Shown: piece by piece, positions 36,531 through 44,758 of the stretch
Numbering within the stretch: position 1 is the stretch's first letter
Layout: the number at the start of each line of letters is the position of its first letter
NCBI RefSeq assembly: GCF_014651855.1
Contig: NZ_BMXR01000003.1
Coordinates: 62,001 to 126,000, forward strand
DNA: 64,000 nt
Direction: 5' to 3'
Origin: Saccharospirillum salsuginis
Lineage (GTDB): Bacteria; Pseudomonadota; Gammaproteobacteria; Pseudomonadales; Natronospirillaceae
The notes under the pieces: model-generated
The model's input: the letters and a program-made list of their open reading frames with translations, nothing else
Told to the model about the DNA's origin: nothing
Databases searched by the model: none
Made by a program: the position numbers and the translations under genes

Positions 36531-39292
36531 GCCGGGGCCTCGTCCAGGCGTTCCAGAATCTGCCAGCTTTGCCGACTGATGTGGTTGCGCCCTTTATGGT
36601 GACGAATGGGCACGCAGTAGCGCGCCGTGGTCAGCGGCGCCGGGGAGGCGAAGATCAGCGCGAACCCGAATTCACTGGCCGTGTCGATCAGGCTTTTCTG
36701 GTTGCGTGCGTCCAGCGCCAGGGCTTCGTCCAGGTAACAGATGGCGCGCACCGGGTGGCGCTGGTCCTGCATCAGATACAGCATGGCGAGGCCGGTGACC
36801 AGCTTGGCCATCAGGACGGTGCCGTTTGACGCGGCGCTGTCGATGTCGTCGAAGGATTCAGGCGCCTGGTCGGTCTTGCCGACGATGAACACCAGGCGGA
36901 ACAGGTCGGCGACCTTCAAGCCCTGCCGGGCGTTGCCTTCGTCGATCAGGATTTGTTTGGCGCGGTCCAGTTGGGCGTCGTCCAGCACGCTGCCGTGGTT
37001 GAACAGTTCGAAGGTGTCGCCGCTGTCGACCTGGGCGGCGGTGTCGATCAGGGTATGGATGGCTTCGACCAGATGGGTTTCGTCTTCGGGCTCGATCTTG
37101 AAGGTTTTCAGGTCCGACAGTTGACGGTGTCCGATAAGACGGTTGAATTCCCGCATGCGGCTTTTGAACGCATAGAGTCCATCGCGCAATTCACGCAGGC
37201 TGGCGGTGACATTCACCACAGCGCTGCGCGCTTTTTTCTCCAGCGCTTCGGCTTCGCGCGGCAGGTGATGGCTGAATTCGATGATGCGCTTCAGCTCGCT
37301 GTCGTGATCGTCGCTGTATTGATATTTGGTGAGCCCGCCGGCGTGCAACTCGGCCAGTATCCGGTGCAGGTCACGATCGAGGTCCAGCAGTTCGCGGCAA
37401 TCCCGCTGATACCGCTGCAGACGATCGGCCAGTTCGTCCAGGGTCCAGTCCGGTTCGCCCAGCCAGGGGTGATGGTCGAGTTGATCCAGATAGCCGAATT
37501 GTTCCGCTTCGTCGCCCCGCTGATGGCGAATCCGGTCGATGGCTTTATGACGCGCGTCGAGGGTGGCGCGGTCGTCAGCCACGGCTCGAATTTCGGCGCG
37601 CAGGCGATCGGCCGTTTCCTCGGAACGGGCCTGGGCCTCCCGGATATCGTCCAGTTCCCGTTGCAGTTCATCCAGCTTCTCGCGGCGCTGTGGCGCCTCC
37701 GCCGTCAAGGACTGCCACTCGTCAAATTCGGCGATATCCCGTTCGATGCGTCGCAACTCCTCTTCCAAACGGTCCTTCTTGGCCCGTGCGGCATCCATCG
37801 CTTCTGCGGCCGTCAGTTGTTCCTCCAGGGCAGCCTGTTGCAGCGCCAACTCTTCCAGCCGTTCACGCAACTCGGTCTCGGAGTGCTGAGCGTGTTGAGC
37901 GGTCAGTTGACTCAGGTCGAGCGTCAGCCCCGGCCAGCGCAGTTGGTCCGGTAGGTTACCCGACAGCCAGCGTTTCAATTCGGCGGGGTCCAGCTCGAAC
38001 CCAGTCGGCCCCAACGTCAGAGCGGAGCGATTGAAGGCCCGGTTCAGACGGTCCAGCTCTTCCTGAGACAAAGACTCGCTCAGCCGGCGAAACAGGTTGT
38101 CACTCAGATTGGCCAGTTCCTGTTCGATCTGGGCATGATCCGTCCGATTGCGCGCTAACTCGCGACGAATGGACGACACACTGCGGGCCCCGGCCTGACT
38201 GACCAGGGCGATCTGGTCCTCGTAGGCGCGCTTGGCATCCATTTGTTGTGCCTCGAGATGGGTCCGGTCCGGCACCAGCTCGAATCGTCGCGCCAGTTCG
38301 GCTTCCCGCGCTTGTGTGGTGTGCAGCGATTGTTGTTCCTGTTCCAGCCGCAGTTTACGTTCGGTCAGTTCCCGGTCGCGCTGGACCAGGCGGCGTTCGT
38401 CCTCGCGCAGGCGGGTCAGGCCTTCATCGAGTTCGGCCACGCGCTGTTCGTAGTAGGCTTGCCAGTCGACCAGTCCCTGTTCGATGCGCGGCCGCCAATC
38501 GATCAATTTACCGCGCAGAGTCAGACGTTGTTCATAGGCTTGCTCCAGTTTCCCGATGCGGTCTTTCATGGCGACGGCGGCCTGGTACTGGGCCCGTTCG
38601 GCATTCACCTCGGCGAACGCCTTGTCCCACTCCTGTTTGAAGTCGATGCTGGCATCGGGCAGGTCGCGCTTGAAGATCTGCAACAGGTAGTTTTTCACAT
38701 CGCCGGAATTCAGCTTGTCCAGCCTCAGTGTCCGGGTCAGTACGCGCCGAAACGCCTGGGCATCGGAGGCGTTTTCCAGCCGGAACACGGTGAAGTCGGG
38801 TTCATGCCCGGATCGGGATTTGCGTCCGCCGTACAACAGTTCGGCGAATTCACTGGCGTTGTAACGGAACATCGATTTGCCGCGTTCGGCCAGATGGGTC
38901 GCCAGTTTGGGTTGCGCGACCAGCGAGCCATCCGCCAGCCGATAGTCCTCGACATCCAGAGGCCCCTGGTAAGCGAAATAGTCGTAATCATGACCGACGC
39001 CTTTGCCGACACAGCCCAGTACGACGGTGCCGCTTTGCGGCAGGCTGGCCTCAAGTAAAATATAGGCGCTGTTGTTGGGAAAGTAGAAGCGCCGGGTCTT
39101 GTCGAAGTCGTGGGCGCCGAAGTCCATGCGACGCCGGTCGATGATCAACAGGAATTGCAGCGCGTTTATTAAGCTGGTCTTGCCGGTGTTGTTCGGCGCG
39201 ATCAGGGACACCGAGTCGTCCAGCGGGAGTTCGGCGCGTTGGTAGCCGGCGCTGCCCAGCAACACCAATCGCTGAAAGCCAAAGGTCATCAT
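36527..39292 (-). CDS. SMC-like condensin ATPase, MksB/JetC-like
   Basis: The 921-residue protein has an SMC layout. An N-terminal ATPase part holds a Walker A at 32-39 reading APNNTGKT (alanine in place of the first glycine). Long coiled coils (about 230-400 and 480-760) frame a short hinge region. The C-terminal ATPase part has a signature-like TVLMAKLVTGLAMLYLM and Walker B ICYLDEA (D855, E856). The short coiled coils fit MksB-type condensins rather than MukB. Such complexes extrude DNA loops and, with a toprim nuclease, cleave circular plasmids. Both ends overlap the neighbouring genes by four bases. Confidence 0.85.
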   Translation of the reverse strand: MMTFGFQRLVLLGSAGYQRAELPLDDSVSLIAPNNTGKTSLINALQFLLIIDRRRMDFGAHDFDKTRRFYFPNNSAYILLEASLPQSGTVVLGCVGKGVGHDYDYFAYQGPLDVEDYRLADGSLVAQPKLATHLAERGKSMFRYNASEFAELLYGGRKSRSGHEPDFTVFRLENASDAQAFRRVLTRTLRLDKLNSGDVKNYLLQIFKRDLPDASIDFKQEWDKAFAEVNAERAQYQAAVAMKDRIGKLEQAYEQRLTLRGKLIDWRPRIEQGLVDWQAYYEQRVAELDEGLTRLREDERRLVQRDRELTERKLRLEQEQQSLHTTQAREAELARRFELVPDRTHLEAQQMDAKRAYEDQIALVSQAGARSVSSIRRELARNRTDHAQIEQELANLSDNLFRRLSESLSQEELDRLNRAFNRSALTLGPTGFELDPAELKRWLSGNLPDQLRWPGLTLDLSQLTAQHAQHSETELRERLEELALQQAALEEQLTAAEAMDAARAKKDRLEEELRRIERDIAEFDEWQSLTAEAPQRREKLDELQRELDDIREAQARSEETADRLRAEIRAVADDRATLDARHKAIDRIRHQRGDEAEQFGYLDQLDHHPWLGEPDWTLDELADRLQRYQRDCRELLDLDRDLHRILAELHAGGLTKYQYSDDHDSELKRIIEFSHHLPREAEALEKKARSAVVNVTASLRELRDGLYAFKSRMREFNRLIGHRQLSDLKTFKIEPEDETHLVEAIHTLIDTAAQVDSGDTFELFNHGSVLDDAQLDRAKQILIDEGNARQGLKVADLFRLVFIVGKTDQAPESFDDIDSAASNGTVLMAKLVTGLAMLYLMQDQRHPVRAICYLDEALALDARNQKSLIDTASEFGFALIFASPAPLTTARYCVPIRHHKGRNHISRQSWQILERLDEAPA

Positions 39293-39870
39293 AGCGGTTG
39301 TTCTCCCTCGTCGTCGTTCTCCTCCAGCACGACCTCCTCGGTTTTAGCGACGTTCGCCAGTTCCTCGTAATGGTCGAGGTAGCGACAGACGGCGGGAAGT
39401 AACCGCCAATGGCCATTGTAGGCCAGGGCGAATCCAAAACGCTGCGCGGTCTCGAACAAGGCGACCAGCCCGTCCGGTTCGATGCCTTCGGCCACGAGCA
39501 ATTCCTGGTGTTGTTCGTGCACGGTTTTCAACAGGCTGGAGTCGATCACCCAGTCGCCGAATCGCATCAGGGGTTTGCCGGCGTCGGCCTGGGTGTCGAA
39601 CAGGACCATAAACAGCAGCGCTAACTGGCGTGTGGCTTTGTTGGTCGCGCTGGTGGCCTCATCGGTGTGGAACCAGGCGAAGCCGCGCCCGTCGATGCGC
39701 AGGTCGTAGCCAAGCGCCTCGAATATCGCCTGATACGCGGTCTGCTCGCGTTCCAGCTCCGCCCAGAGCGCCGGTTCGGCTTGACGGTTCAGGTGTTTGC
39801 CGTTGTTGAACAACCGAAACAGGTCGGCCAGGGACGGCAGTTGGGCAAGATCGATTCGATGGTCGCTCAT
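39289..39870 (-). CDS. Condensin subunit, MksE/JetB-like
   Basis: The 193-residue protein is predicted to be a winged-helix (kite) partner of the SMC complex. It contains LPSLADLFRLFNNGKHLNRQAEPALWAELEREQTAYQAIFEALGYDL near the start and ends in a strongly acidic tail (EEVVLEENDDEGEQ), as is usual for MksE. The identification rests mainly on position between the kleisin-like and SMC genes and on length. It overlaps both neighbours by four bases (ATGA), so the four genes form one translational unit. Confidence 0.75.
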   Translation of the reverse strand: MSDHRIDLAQLPSLADLFRLFNNGKHLNRQAEPALWAELEREQTAYQAIFEALGYDLRIDGRGFAWFHTDEATSATNKATRQLALLFMVLFDTQADAGKPLMRFGDWVIDSSLLKTVHEQHQELLVAEGIEPDGLVALFETAQRFGFALAYNGHWRLLPAVCRYLDHYEELANVAKTEEVVLEENDDEGEQPL

Positions 39871-41123
39871 TGAGGTTCCAGACGATGTGGATGGTAATGA
39901 ACCCGCACAGTTTTCAATTCGGTTTCGGTGGCGTCGTCACGCAGCCTGGATTGCCAGGTCGGATCTCGCACCAGATCGTGGTACAGACGTAACACGACGG
40001 GATCCGGCAGGTGGCCGTAATGCTGACACAGCCACGCCATCAGGTCCTGGACTGGAAGCGCGTCCAACAGCGCCTTCTTCAAGGCCTCTTCGTCCACCCA
40101 TTCGGCCATGTCGGCCGGATCGGCCGCCACTTCCTCGGGGAAAGCGGCCACTTCCGGTGTGAACGACCGGGCTTCGGCCATGATCGACAGCACTTCATCG
40201 TCCACACCCAGTTTGCGGCCGCGTTCCACTTTCCAGCGCGGCAGCCGACCCCTGACACCCTTGGCACTCAGCCCGCGTCGCAACCCCTGCTTGCGCACCC
40301 GCCCGAGGACATGGCTGATCGCTGCGGACAGTTCGTTGTGTTGACGAGCCTCTTCGCGCAACGGCAACAAAGTATCGGCACACTGCTGCGCCACGATGCG
40401 ACCCAGCCGACGCAGTTCCTTGGCCTGGTAGGCGACCTGGCGAAGCTGCAGACGATGCGTGTACAGGGCGCCTTGCACCGACAGCGCCTCGCTCGCTTTA
40501 TCCAGTGCTTGTTCGGCCGCCTCGAGGTAGGGATAAAATGTGCCATCCAGCCCACTGTCCATCATCTCGTTCATCGGTTCGACGTACTGGTCGTAGGCTT
40601 CCAGTACCGCCTTGTAGCGACGCTCAATGGGCATGGAGGCATCGGTCGACTTGGCGTTCTCGGCCAGTTCCAGAATGGCGTGCCGATCCTGATCCAACTG
40701 CTGAGCGATCTGGCGAAACAGGTCCGACAGACGGGCCGCGCCTCTGCGCAAGGCATCGTGATCGTGGTCGGCCAGACCGTCGCTGAGTTGCCGGGTCGCG
40801 TCGCGGATGGCCTCGACCCGGGCTTTCAACACGGACGACAGCCCCAACTCGTGTTCCCGGGTCAGGCCACGCACAAAATCCAGCACCAGCGGATTCACTT
40901 GCAGGCTGTTGGATCGGGTCAGCCATTGCAGAACGTCGGCGTTGCACAGGGAGCGCAAAACAGCTCCCGGATCATCGCTTTCGCCCGGGGAGCCGTGTTT
41001 GCCGATGGTCGCCAGCACCTGACTTTCCTCGAATGCCGGAATATCGCGCGAGGCGCGCGCCAGGGTTTCGACGATGTCCCAGTGTTTGTGGAGGTGGTAA
41101 ACCAGGCTTTTGGGAGTGGCCAT
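39867..41123 (-). CDS. Condensin kleisin-like subunit, MksF/JetA-like
   Basis: The 418-residue first gene of the operon is mostly helical. An N-terminal winged-helix-like part (LVYHLHKHWDIVETLARASRDIPAFEESQVLATI, about 7-95) is followed by helical bundles and a C-terminal winged-helix-like region (about 335-400), the arrangement of a kleisin. It does not start like classical DUF3375 proteins, so its subfamily is uncertain. A modest AAGGCGG ribosome site precedes the ATG. Upstream lies yicC, with 23 bases between. Confidence 0.72.
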   Translation of the reverse strand: MATPKSLVYHLHKHWDIVETLARASRDIPAFEESQVLATIGKHGSPGESDDPGAVLRSLCNADVLQWLTRSNSLQVNPLVLDFVRGLTREHELGLSSVLKARVEAIRDATRQLSDGLADHDHDALRRGAARLSDLFRQIAQQLDQDRHAILELAENAKSTDASMPIERRYKAVLEAYDQYVEPMNEMMDSGLDGTFYPYLEAAEQALDKASEALSVQGALYTHRLQLRQVAYQAKELRRLGRIVAQQCADTLLPLREEARQHNELSAAISHVLGRVRKQGLRRGLSAKGVRGRLPRWKVERGRKLGVDDEVLSIMAEARSFTPEVAAFPEEVAADPADMAEWVDEEALKKALLDALPVQDLMAWLCQHYGHLPDPVVLRLYHDLVRDPTWQSRLRDDATETELKTVRVHYHPHRLEPQ

Positions 41124-41146
41124 GAGGGTTCCGCCTTATCCCGGTG

Positions 41147-42010
41147 TTACTCGATGTTCTGCACCTGCTCGCGCATCTGCTCGATCAACACTTTCAAATC
41201 CACCGACGCCTGGGTCACCCGGCTGTTGGTGGCCTTGGAACCCAGGGTGTTTGCCTCGCGGGTGAATTCCTGCATCAGGAAATCGAGTCGGCGGCCGACG
41301 GCGCCCTTGGCCTTGAGGATATGGCGGACTTCCTGGCAGTGAGTGTCGAGACGGTCGAGTTCTTCGGCGACGTCGGCCTTCTGGGCAAGTAGGACGACTT
41401 CCTGTTCCAGGCGCTCCGGTTCGAGGTCGACACTGAGTTGTTGCGCCTTGGCGCGCAGGTTGTCGCGGAAGGTTTCGACCCATTCGGGGACTTCCTTGCG
41501 CACCTCGGCGACGATGGTTTCGATGCCGTCCAGGCGCTCCCGCAGTGCTGCCGCCAGCTCTTCGCCTTCGCGCTGACGGTGGGCGAGAAAGTCCTTCAAG
41601 GCGGTGTCGAACAGGCTCTTGGACTCGGCAAAGACCTGGTCCATATCGACATTGGCCTCGGCGAGTACGCCGGGCCATTGCAACAGGTCGAGGGCGTTGG
41701 GCGCGGCGCTGTCCAGGATGGTCTGGCGTACCTTGTCGAGCGCACCGCCCAGGGCTTGCAGCCGGTCCAGGTTGACGTCGAGACCGGCTTCGGTCTGAGC
41801 CAGGTAAAACCGCATTTGCACGTCCACCTTGCCTCGTTTCACCTGTTTTTTCAGGCGTTCGCGCAGCGACATCTCGACCGGTTTCAGGGTATCCGGCAGT
41901 CGAAAGCTGGGCTCCAGGTAGCGGTGGTTCACGGAGCGCACTTCGACCGACAGGGTGCCGGCCTCGATCTCGGTTTCGCGCCGGGCGAAGGCGGTCATGC
42001 TGTAGGTCAT
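41147..42010 (-). CDS. yicC: YicC-family endoribonuclease
   Basis: YicC is an RNase that takes part in small-RNA turnover. The 287-residue product starts with MTYSMTAFARRE and has SVEVRSVNHRYLEPSFRLPD, the N-terminal YicC domain, and ends with the C-terminal DUF1732 part: CQEVRHILKAKGAVGRRLDFLMQEFTREANTLGSKATN. The length is normal. It lies four bases after rph on the same strand, so the two RNases are co-transcribed; in E. coli the two genes are neighbours but divergent. Confidence 0.95.
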   Translation of the reverse strand: MTYSMTAFARRETEIEAGTLSVEVRSVNHRYLEPSFRLPDTLKPVEMSLRERLKKQVKRGKVDVQMRFYLAQTEAGLDVNLDRLQALGGALDKVRQTILDSAAPNALDLLQWPGVLAEANVDMDQVFAESKSLFDTALKDFLAHRQREGEELAAALRERLDGIETIVAEVRKEVPEWVETFRDNLRAKAQQLSVDLEPERLEQEVVLLAQKADVAEELDRLDTHCQEVRHILKAKGAVGRRLDFLMQEFTREANTLGSKATNSRVTQASVDLKVLIEQMREQVQNIE

Positions 42011-42014
42011 GGCA

Positions 42015-42737
42015 TCAGGCCTCTTCGTTGAGCACGGCTTTCTGGATCTCGCACAGCTCGGCGACGCCCTTGGACGCGAGGTCCAGCATGGCGGTCAGTT
42101 CCTTCGGCTGAAACGGTTCGCCTTCGGCCGTGCCCTGGATCTCGATGAAGCCGCCGTTGTCGGCCATAACGACGTTGAGATCGGTCTCGGCGGTGCTGTC
42201 TTCGGCGTAGTCGAGGTCGAGGACCGGGGTGTCGTTCCAGACACCGACAGAGACAGCAGCGACGGCGTGCTTGATCGGGTTCTGTTTGATCATTTTGGCG
42301 TCCAGCATGTGCTGGATGGCATCGGCCAGGGCGACGTAGGCGCCGGTGATGGAGGCGGTGCGGGTACCGCCATCGGCCTGGATGACGTCGCAGTCGAGGG
42401 TGATGGAGTGTTCGCCGAGGGCTTTCATGTCGATGGCGGCGCGCAGGGAGCGACCGATCAGCCGACCGATCTCGACGGTGCGCCCGCCCTGTTTGCCGCG
42501 TGCGGCTTCGCGCTGGTTCCGGGAGCCGGTGGCGCGCGGCAGCATGCCGTATTCGGCGGTGACCCAGCCCTGGCCCTGACCCTTGAGGAAGCGCGGTACG
42601 CTGGCTTCGACGCTGGCGGTCACGATGACCTGGGTGTCGCCGAAGCTCACCAGCACGGAGCCTTCGGCGTGTTTGGTGAAGCGGCGTTGGATGGTCACGG
42701 GGCGGAGTTGGTCCGGGGTACGGCCACTGGGTCTCAT
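42015..42737 (-). CDS. rph: Ribonuclease PH
   Basis: RNase PH trims the 3' ends of tRNA by phosphorolysis. The 240-residue product has [15 protein letters not shown] at the start, [52 protein letters not shown] with the phosphate-binding arginines, and the late [19 protein letters not shown] with the metal-binding aspartates. No frameshift is seen, unlike in E. coli K-12. Copy E of the CCATGG-core element lies about 100 bases upstream of its start. Confidence 0.96.
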   Translation of the reverse strand: MRPSGRTPDQLRPVTIQRRFTKHAEGSVLVSFGDTQVIVTASVEASVPRFLKGQGQGWVTAEYGMLPRATGSRNQREAARGKQGGRTVEIGRLIGRSLRAAIDMKALGEHSITLDCDVIQADGGTRTASITGAYVALADAIQHMLDAKMIKQNPIKHAVAAVSVGVWNDTPVLDLDYAEDSTAETDLNVVMADNGGFIEIQGTAEGEPFQPKELTAMLDLASKGVAELCEIQKAVLNEEA

Positions 42738-42838
42738 GGAATGAAAGCCTTATTTGGAACGATGAATGTGGCCGGACAGTATAAGGGTTTGGGGTGGGTT
42801 GGCTACAGTGGTTGCTTAGGCTGCTGTGGCACTGGTTC

Positions 42839-42952
42839 GCACCCGGTGGCGGGGTATGGCCGTCCGGGGTCGCCGTGAACCCGTCCATGGGGGCTAGACG
42901 GCAGCATCCATGCTGCCCACTTCCCCGGAGACCATAACCCGCCACCGGGTGC
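42839..42952 (+). repeat. CCATGG-core palindromic element, copy E
   Basis: Arms of 31 and 30 bases begin GCACCCGGTGGCGGG and end CCCGCCACCGGGTGC; they pair with one mismatch and one small internal loop. The core is GTGAACCCGTCCATGGGGGC, followed by the inner hairpin GGCAGCATCCATGCTGCC. It has the longest arms of the family in this window. Confidence 0.85.
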
Positions 42953-43004
42953 TTGGAGTTACGCCGCCATACACCAAGACCCCGGATTTTGCGGTGATGG
43001 AATT

Positions 43005-43198
43005 TGTAGGGCAGAAGAGCGACAGCGTTATCTGCCGTGGGGAGGATACGGTGGCACTGGAAAAAACGCCGATATCGGATTCATACCTTTGTTTTGATAA
43101 GGAACTGGCAGTCAGCCATATTCGATAATTGTGGCATCGGTTAGCCCAAAGGCTTCAGTTGAGAACGGCAGATAACGCTGTCGCTCTTCTGCCCTACA
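43005..43198. repeat. 194-base element with perfect 34-base inverted repeats
   Basis: The ends at 43005-43038 and 43165-43198 are exact reverse complements. Each holds a GTAGG foot and a stem (GGCAGA with TCTGCC). The 126 bases between are AT-richer and non-coding. It looks like an inverted pair of REP units or a small MITE; no transposase is present. Confidence 0.8.
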
Positions 43199-43211
43199 TT
43201 CAAATTTGAAC

Positions 43212-44690
43212 TCAGCGGCAGTAGGTGTGGTCGGGGAAGAGAGTAAACCGGTAGCTGTGCGGTGGCTGGGTGGTTTGGGGATCGATATTTCGCCAGGGCA
43301 GTGGGTTCTTTTGCTCCCAATCCAGTGTTTCGGGCAGGTGGCCTTCGATCTGGACTAAACGGCTGTCGAGGGCAAGGCTCGTGACGGTGACGCTTTCCAG
43401 CGGTTCTGGTGCCGGCAGGCTGAGGCTGGCCGGTCGGTCGCCGAGGTTGACGGTGAGCAGGGTGAGGGTGCCTGTCCGGGTCGGGTGGCAGTGGGCGTAA
43501 GCCTGGAACGGGCCGCTGTGACCGGTGACGGTGAGCCATTTGGCGCCCATCAGGCGTTGCCAGAACACCTGGGCCCAGTAGTCGGGGTTGGGGCTGTAAT
43601 TCTGGCGGTAGGCGAGCAGGGCATAGTCGCCGCCCATCAGGCTTTGGCGGATGACGGTTTGCTGGCCGGTTCGGGCGGCGATGCCGAGGTGGGTAAGCCA
43701 CCAGAGGCTGGAGCCGAAGCGGTTGGTGAACCGGTCTTCGCCGCCGCATTGGGCGGGGCCGGTTTCGCCGAGCCAGAGTCGGGTTTGCAGTGAATAGCGG
43801 TCGATCCAGCCTTTGACGCGCTCGGCCTGGCGGGTGAACTCTTCGACGGTCTCCAGATCGAGCAGGGATTCCCACTCGACGCCTTCGGTTCGCACGGTGC
43901 AGCGGTCGGACTGGGTGGGGTAGTAGTGCCAGGTGAAGATGTCGGGTTCGATCCCGCTCTCCAGAAACGTGCGCGAGGTGCCGACCAGGGCGCGCAGCGG
44001 TTCGCCGACTTCGGGCCAGAAAGCGTTGGCGGGACCGGCGAGGGGGATGTCGCCGACAATATCGCGGGCCTGCTGATACTCAAGCGTGTATTGCTCGAAG
44101 CCGAATTGGTGACGCGGACCGAACATCAACCAGTGGGCGCCGGGTTCGTTGCCGAATTCGAGCACACCGTCGAAGTCGTCCGGCAGCCAGTTCACCAGGC
44201 GGCGCAGTTGGTCGGGTTGCCAGGTGCCGTCCCGGCGAACCCGGGGGCCGGTGCTGACGGTAATCATCGCGCGCGCGTCGAGGCGGTCGACGAAGCCGAG
44301 AAAGGCCTCCAGATCGGCGCGGTTCAGGTTGGGTTCGGCGACGGTCTCGCCGTCGGCCTGCCACCAGAGGCGATCGGCTTCGGTACCGCCCAGGCGCACC
44401 CAGTCCGGGCTCAACACCCGCGTCCAACGCACCAGGTCCGGATCGGTCAGGTCGACCGGGCGCGGCAGATGACTGTCGCCGCTCCACCAGTCGCCGCCGG
44501 TCAGCATGGCGGCGTCGATGGCGACACCGAGGAAGTCCGGGCTTGTTTCCCCGCCTTCGAACCCCCAATTGATCACCAGATCGGATGGCGCGTCTTCCTG
44601 CGCGAACAGCATCCAGACAGTGACAATGACGAGCGCCGCGGCCAGAGGGTGGCGGCGGCGATGGGCCAGACGGTAAAGTGATTGAAACAT
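43212..44690 (-). CDS. Heparanase-like glycoside hydrolase, GH79 family
   Basis: The 492-residue protein has a short N-terminal hydrophobic anchor (about 14-31) after a basic start. The rest follows the heparanase build: VRLGGTEADRLWW (98-110), the acid/base motif LEFGNEPG with E182, a nucleophile loop LWLGETGPAQCGG with E309, then RTGQQTVIRQSLMGGDYALL and PNPDYWAQVFWQRLMGAKWL, which mirror the same regions of animal heparanase. A small beta domain closes the protein, ending SYRFTLFPDHTYCR. GH79 enzymes cut glucuronic-acid-containing glycans. AAAGG precedes the ATG. It is divergent from prlC. Substrate unknown. Confidence 0.83.
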   Translation of the reverse strand: MFQSLYRLAHRRRHPLAAALVIVTVWMLFAQEDAPSDLVINWGFEGGETSPDFLGVAIDAAMLTGGDWWSGDSHLPRPVDLTDPDLVRWTRVLSPDWVRLGGTEADRLWWQADGETVAEPNLNRADLEAFLGFVDRLDARAMITVSTGPRVRRDGTWQPDQLRRLVNWLPDDFDGVLEFGNEPGAHWLMFGPRHQFGFEQYTLEYQQARDIVGDIPLAGPANAFWPEVGEPLRALVGTSRTFLESGIEPDIFTWHYYPTQSDRCTVRTEGVEWESLLDLETVEEFTRQAERVKGWIDRYSLQTRLWLGETGPAQCGGEDRFTNRFGSSLWWLTHLGIAARTGQQTVIRQSLMGGDYALLAYRQNYSPNPDYWAQVFWQRLMGAKWLTVTGHSGPFQAYAHCHPTRTGTLTLLTVNLGDRPASLSLPAPEPLESVTVTSLALDSRLVQIEGHLPETLDWEQKNPLPWRNIDPQTTQPPHSYRFTLFPDHTYCR

Positions 44691-44758
44691 GGCGCCTTTC
44701 TACGCGCGCAGGATGACAGTTTGACGACATCACCCCAATTCAGAAAAGGACCCTTGGT

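Larger units (their letters stand above)
42738..43211. other. 474-base gap filled by two repeat elements
   Basis: The gap between the rph start and the GH79 stop contains copy E of the CCATGG-core element and a 194-base inverted repeat element. No gene was found. Confidence 0.65.

Noticed and set aside
43005..43198. Insertion sequence
   Set aside because: Inverted ends are present, but the 126-base interior cannot code for a transposase; called a REP pair or MITE-like element instead.
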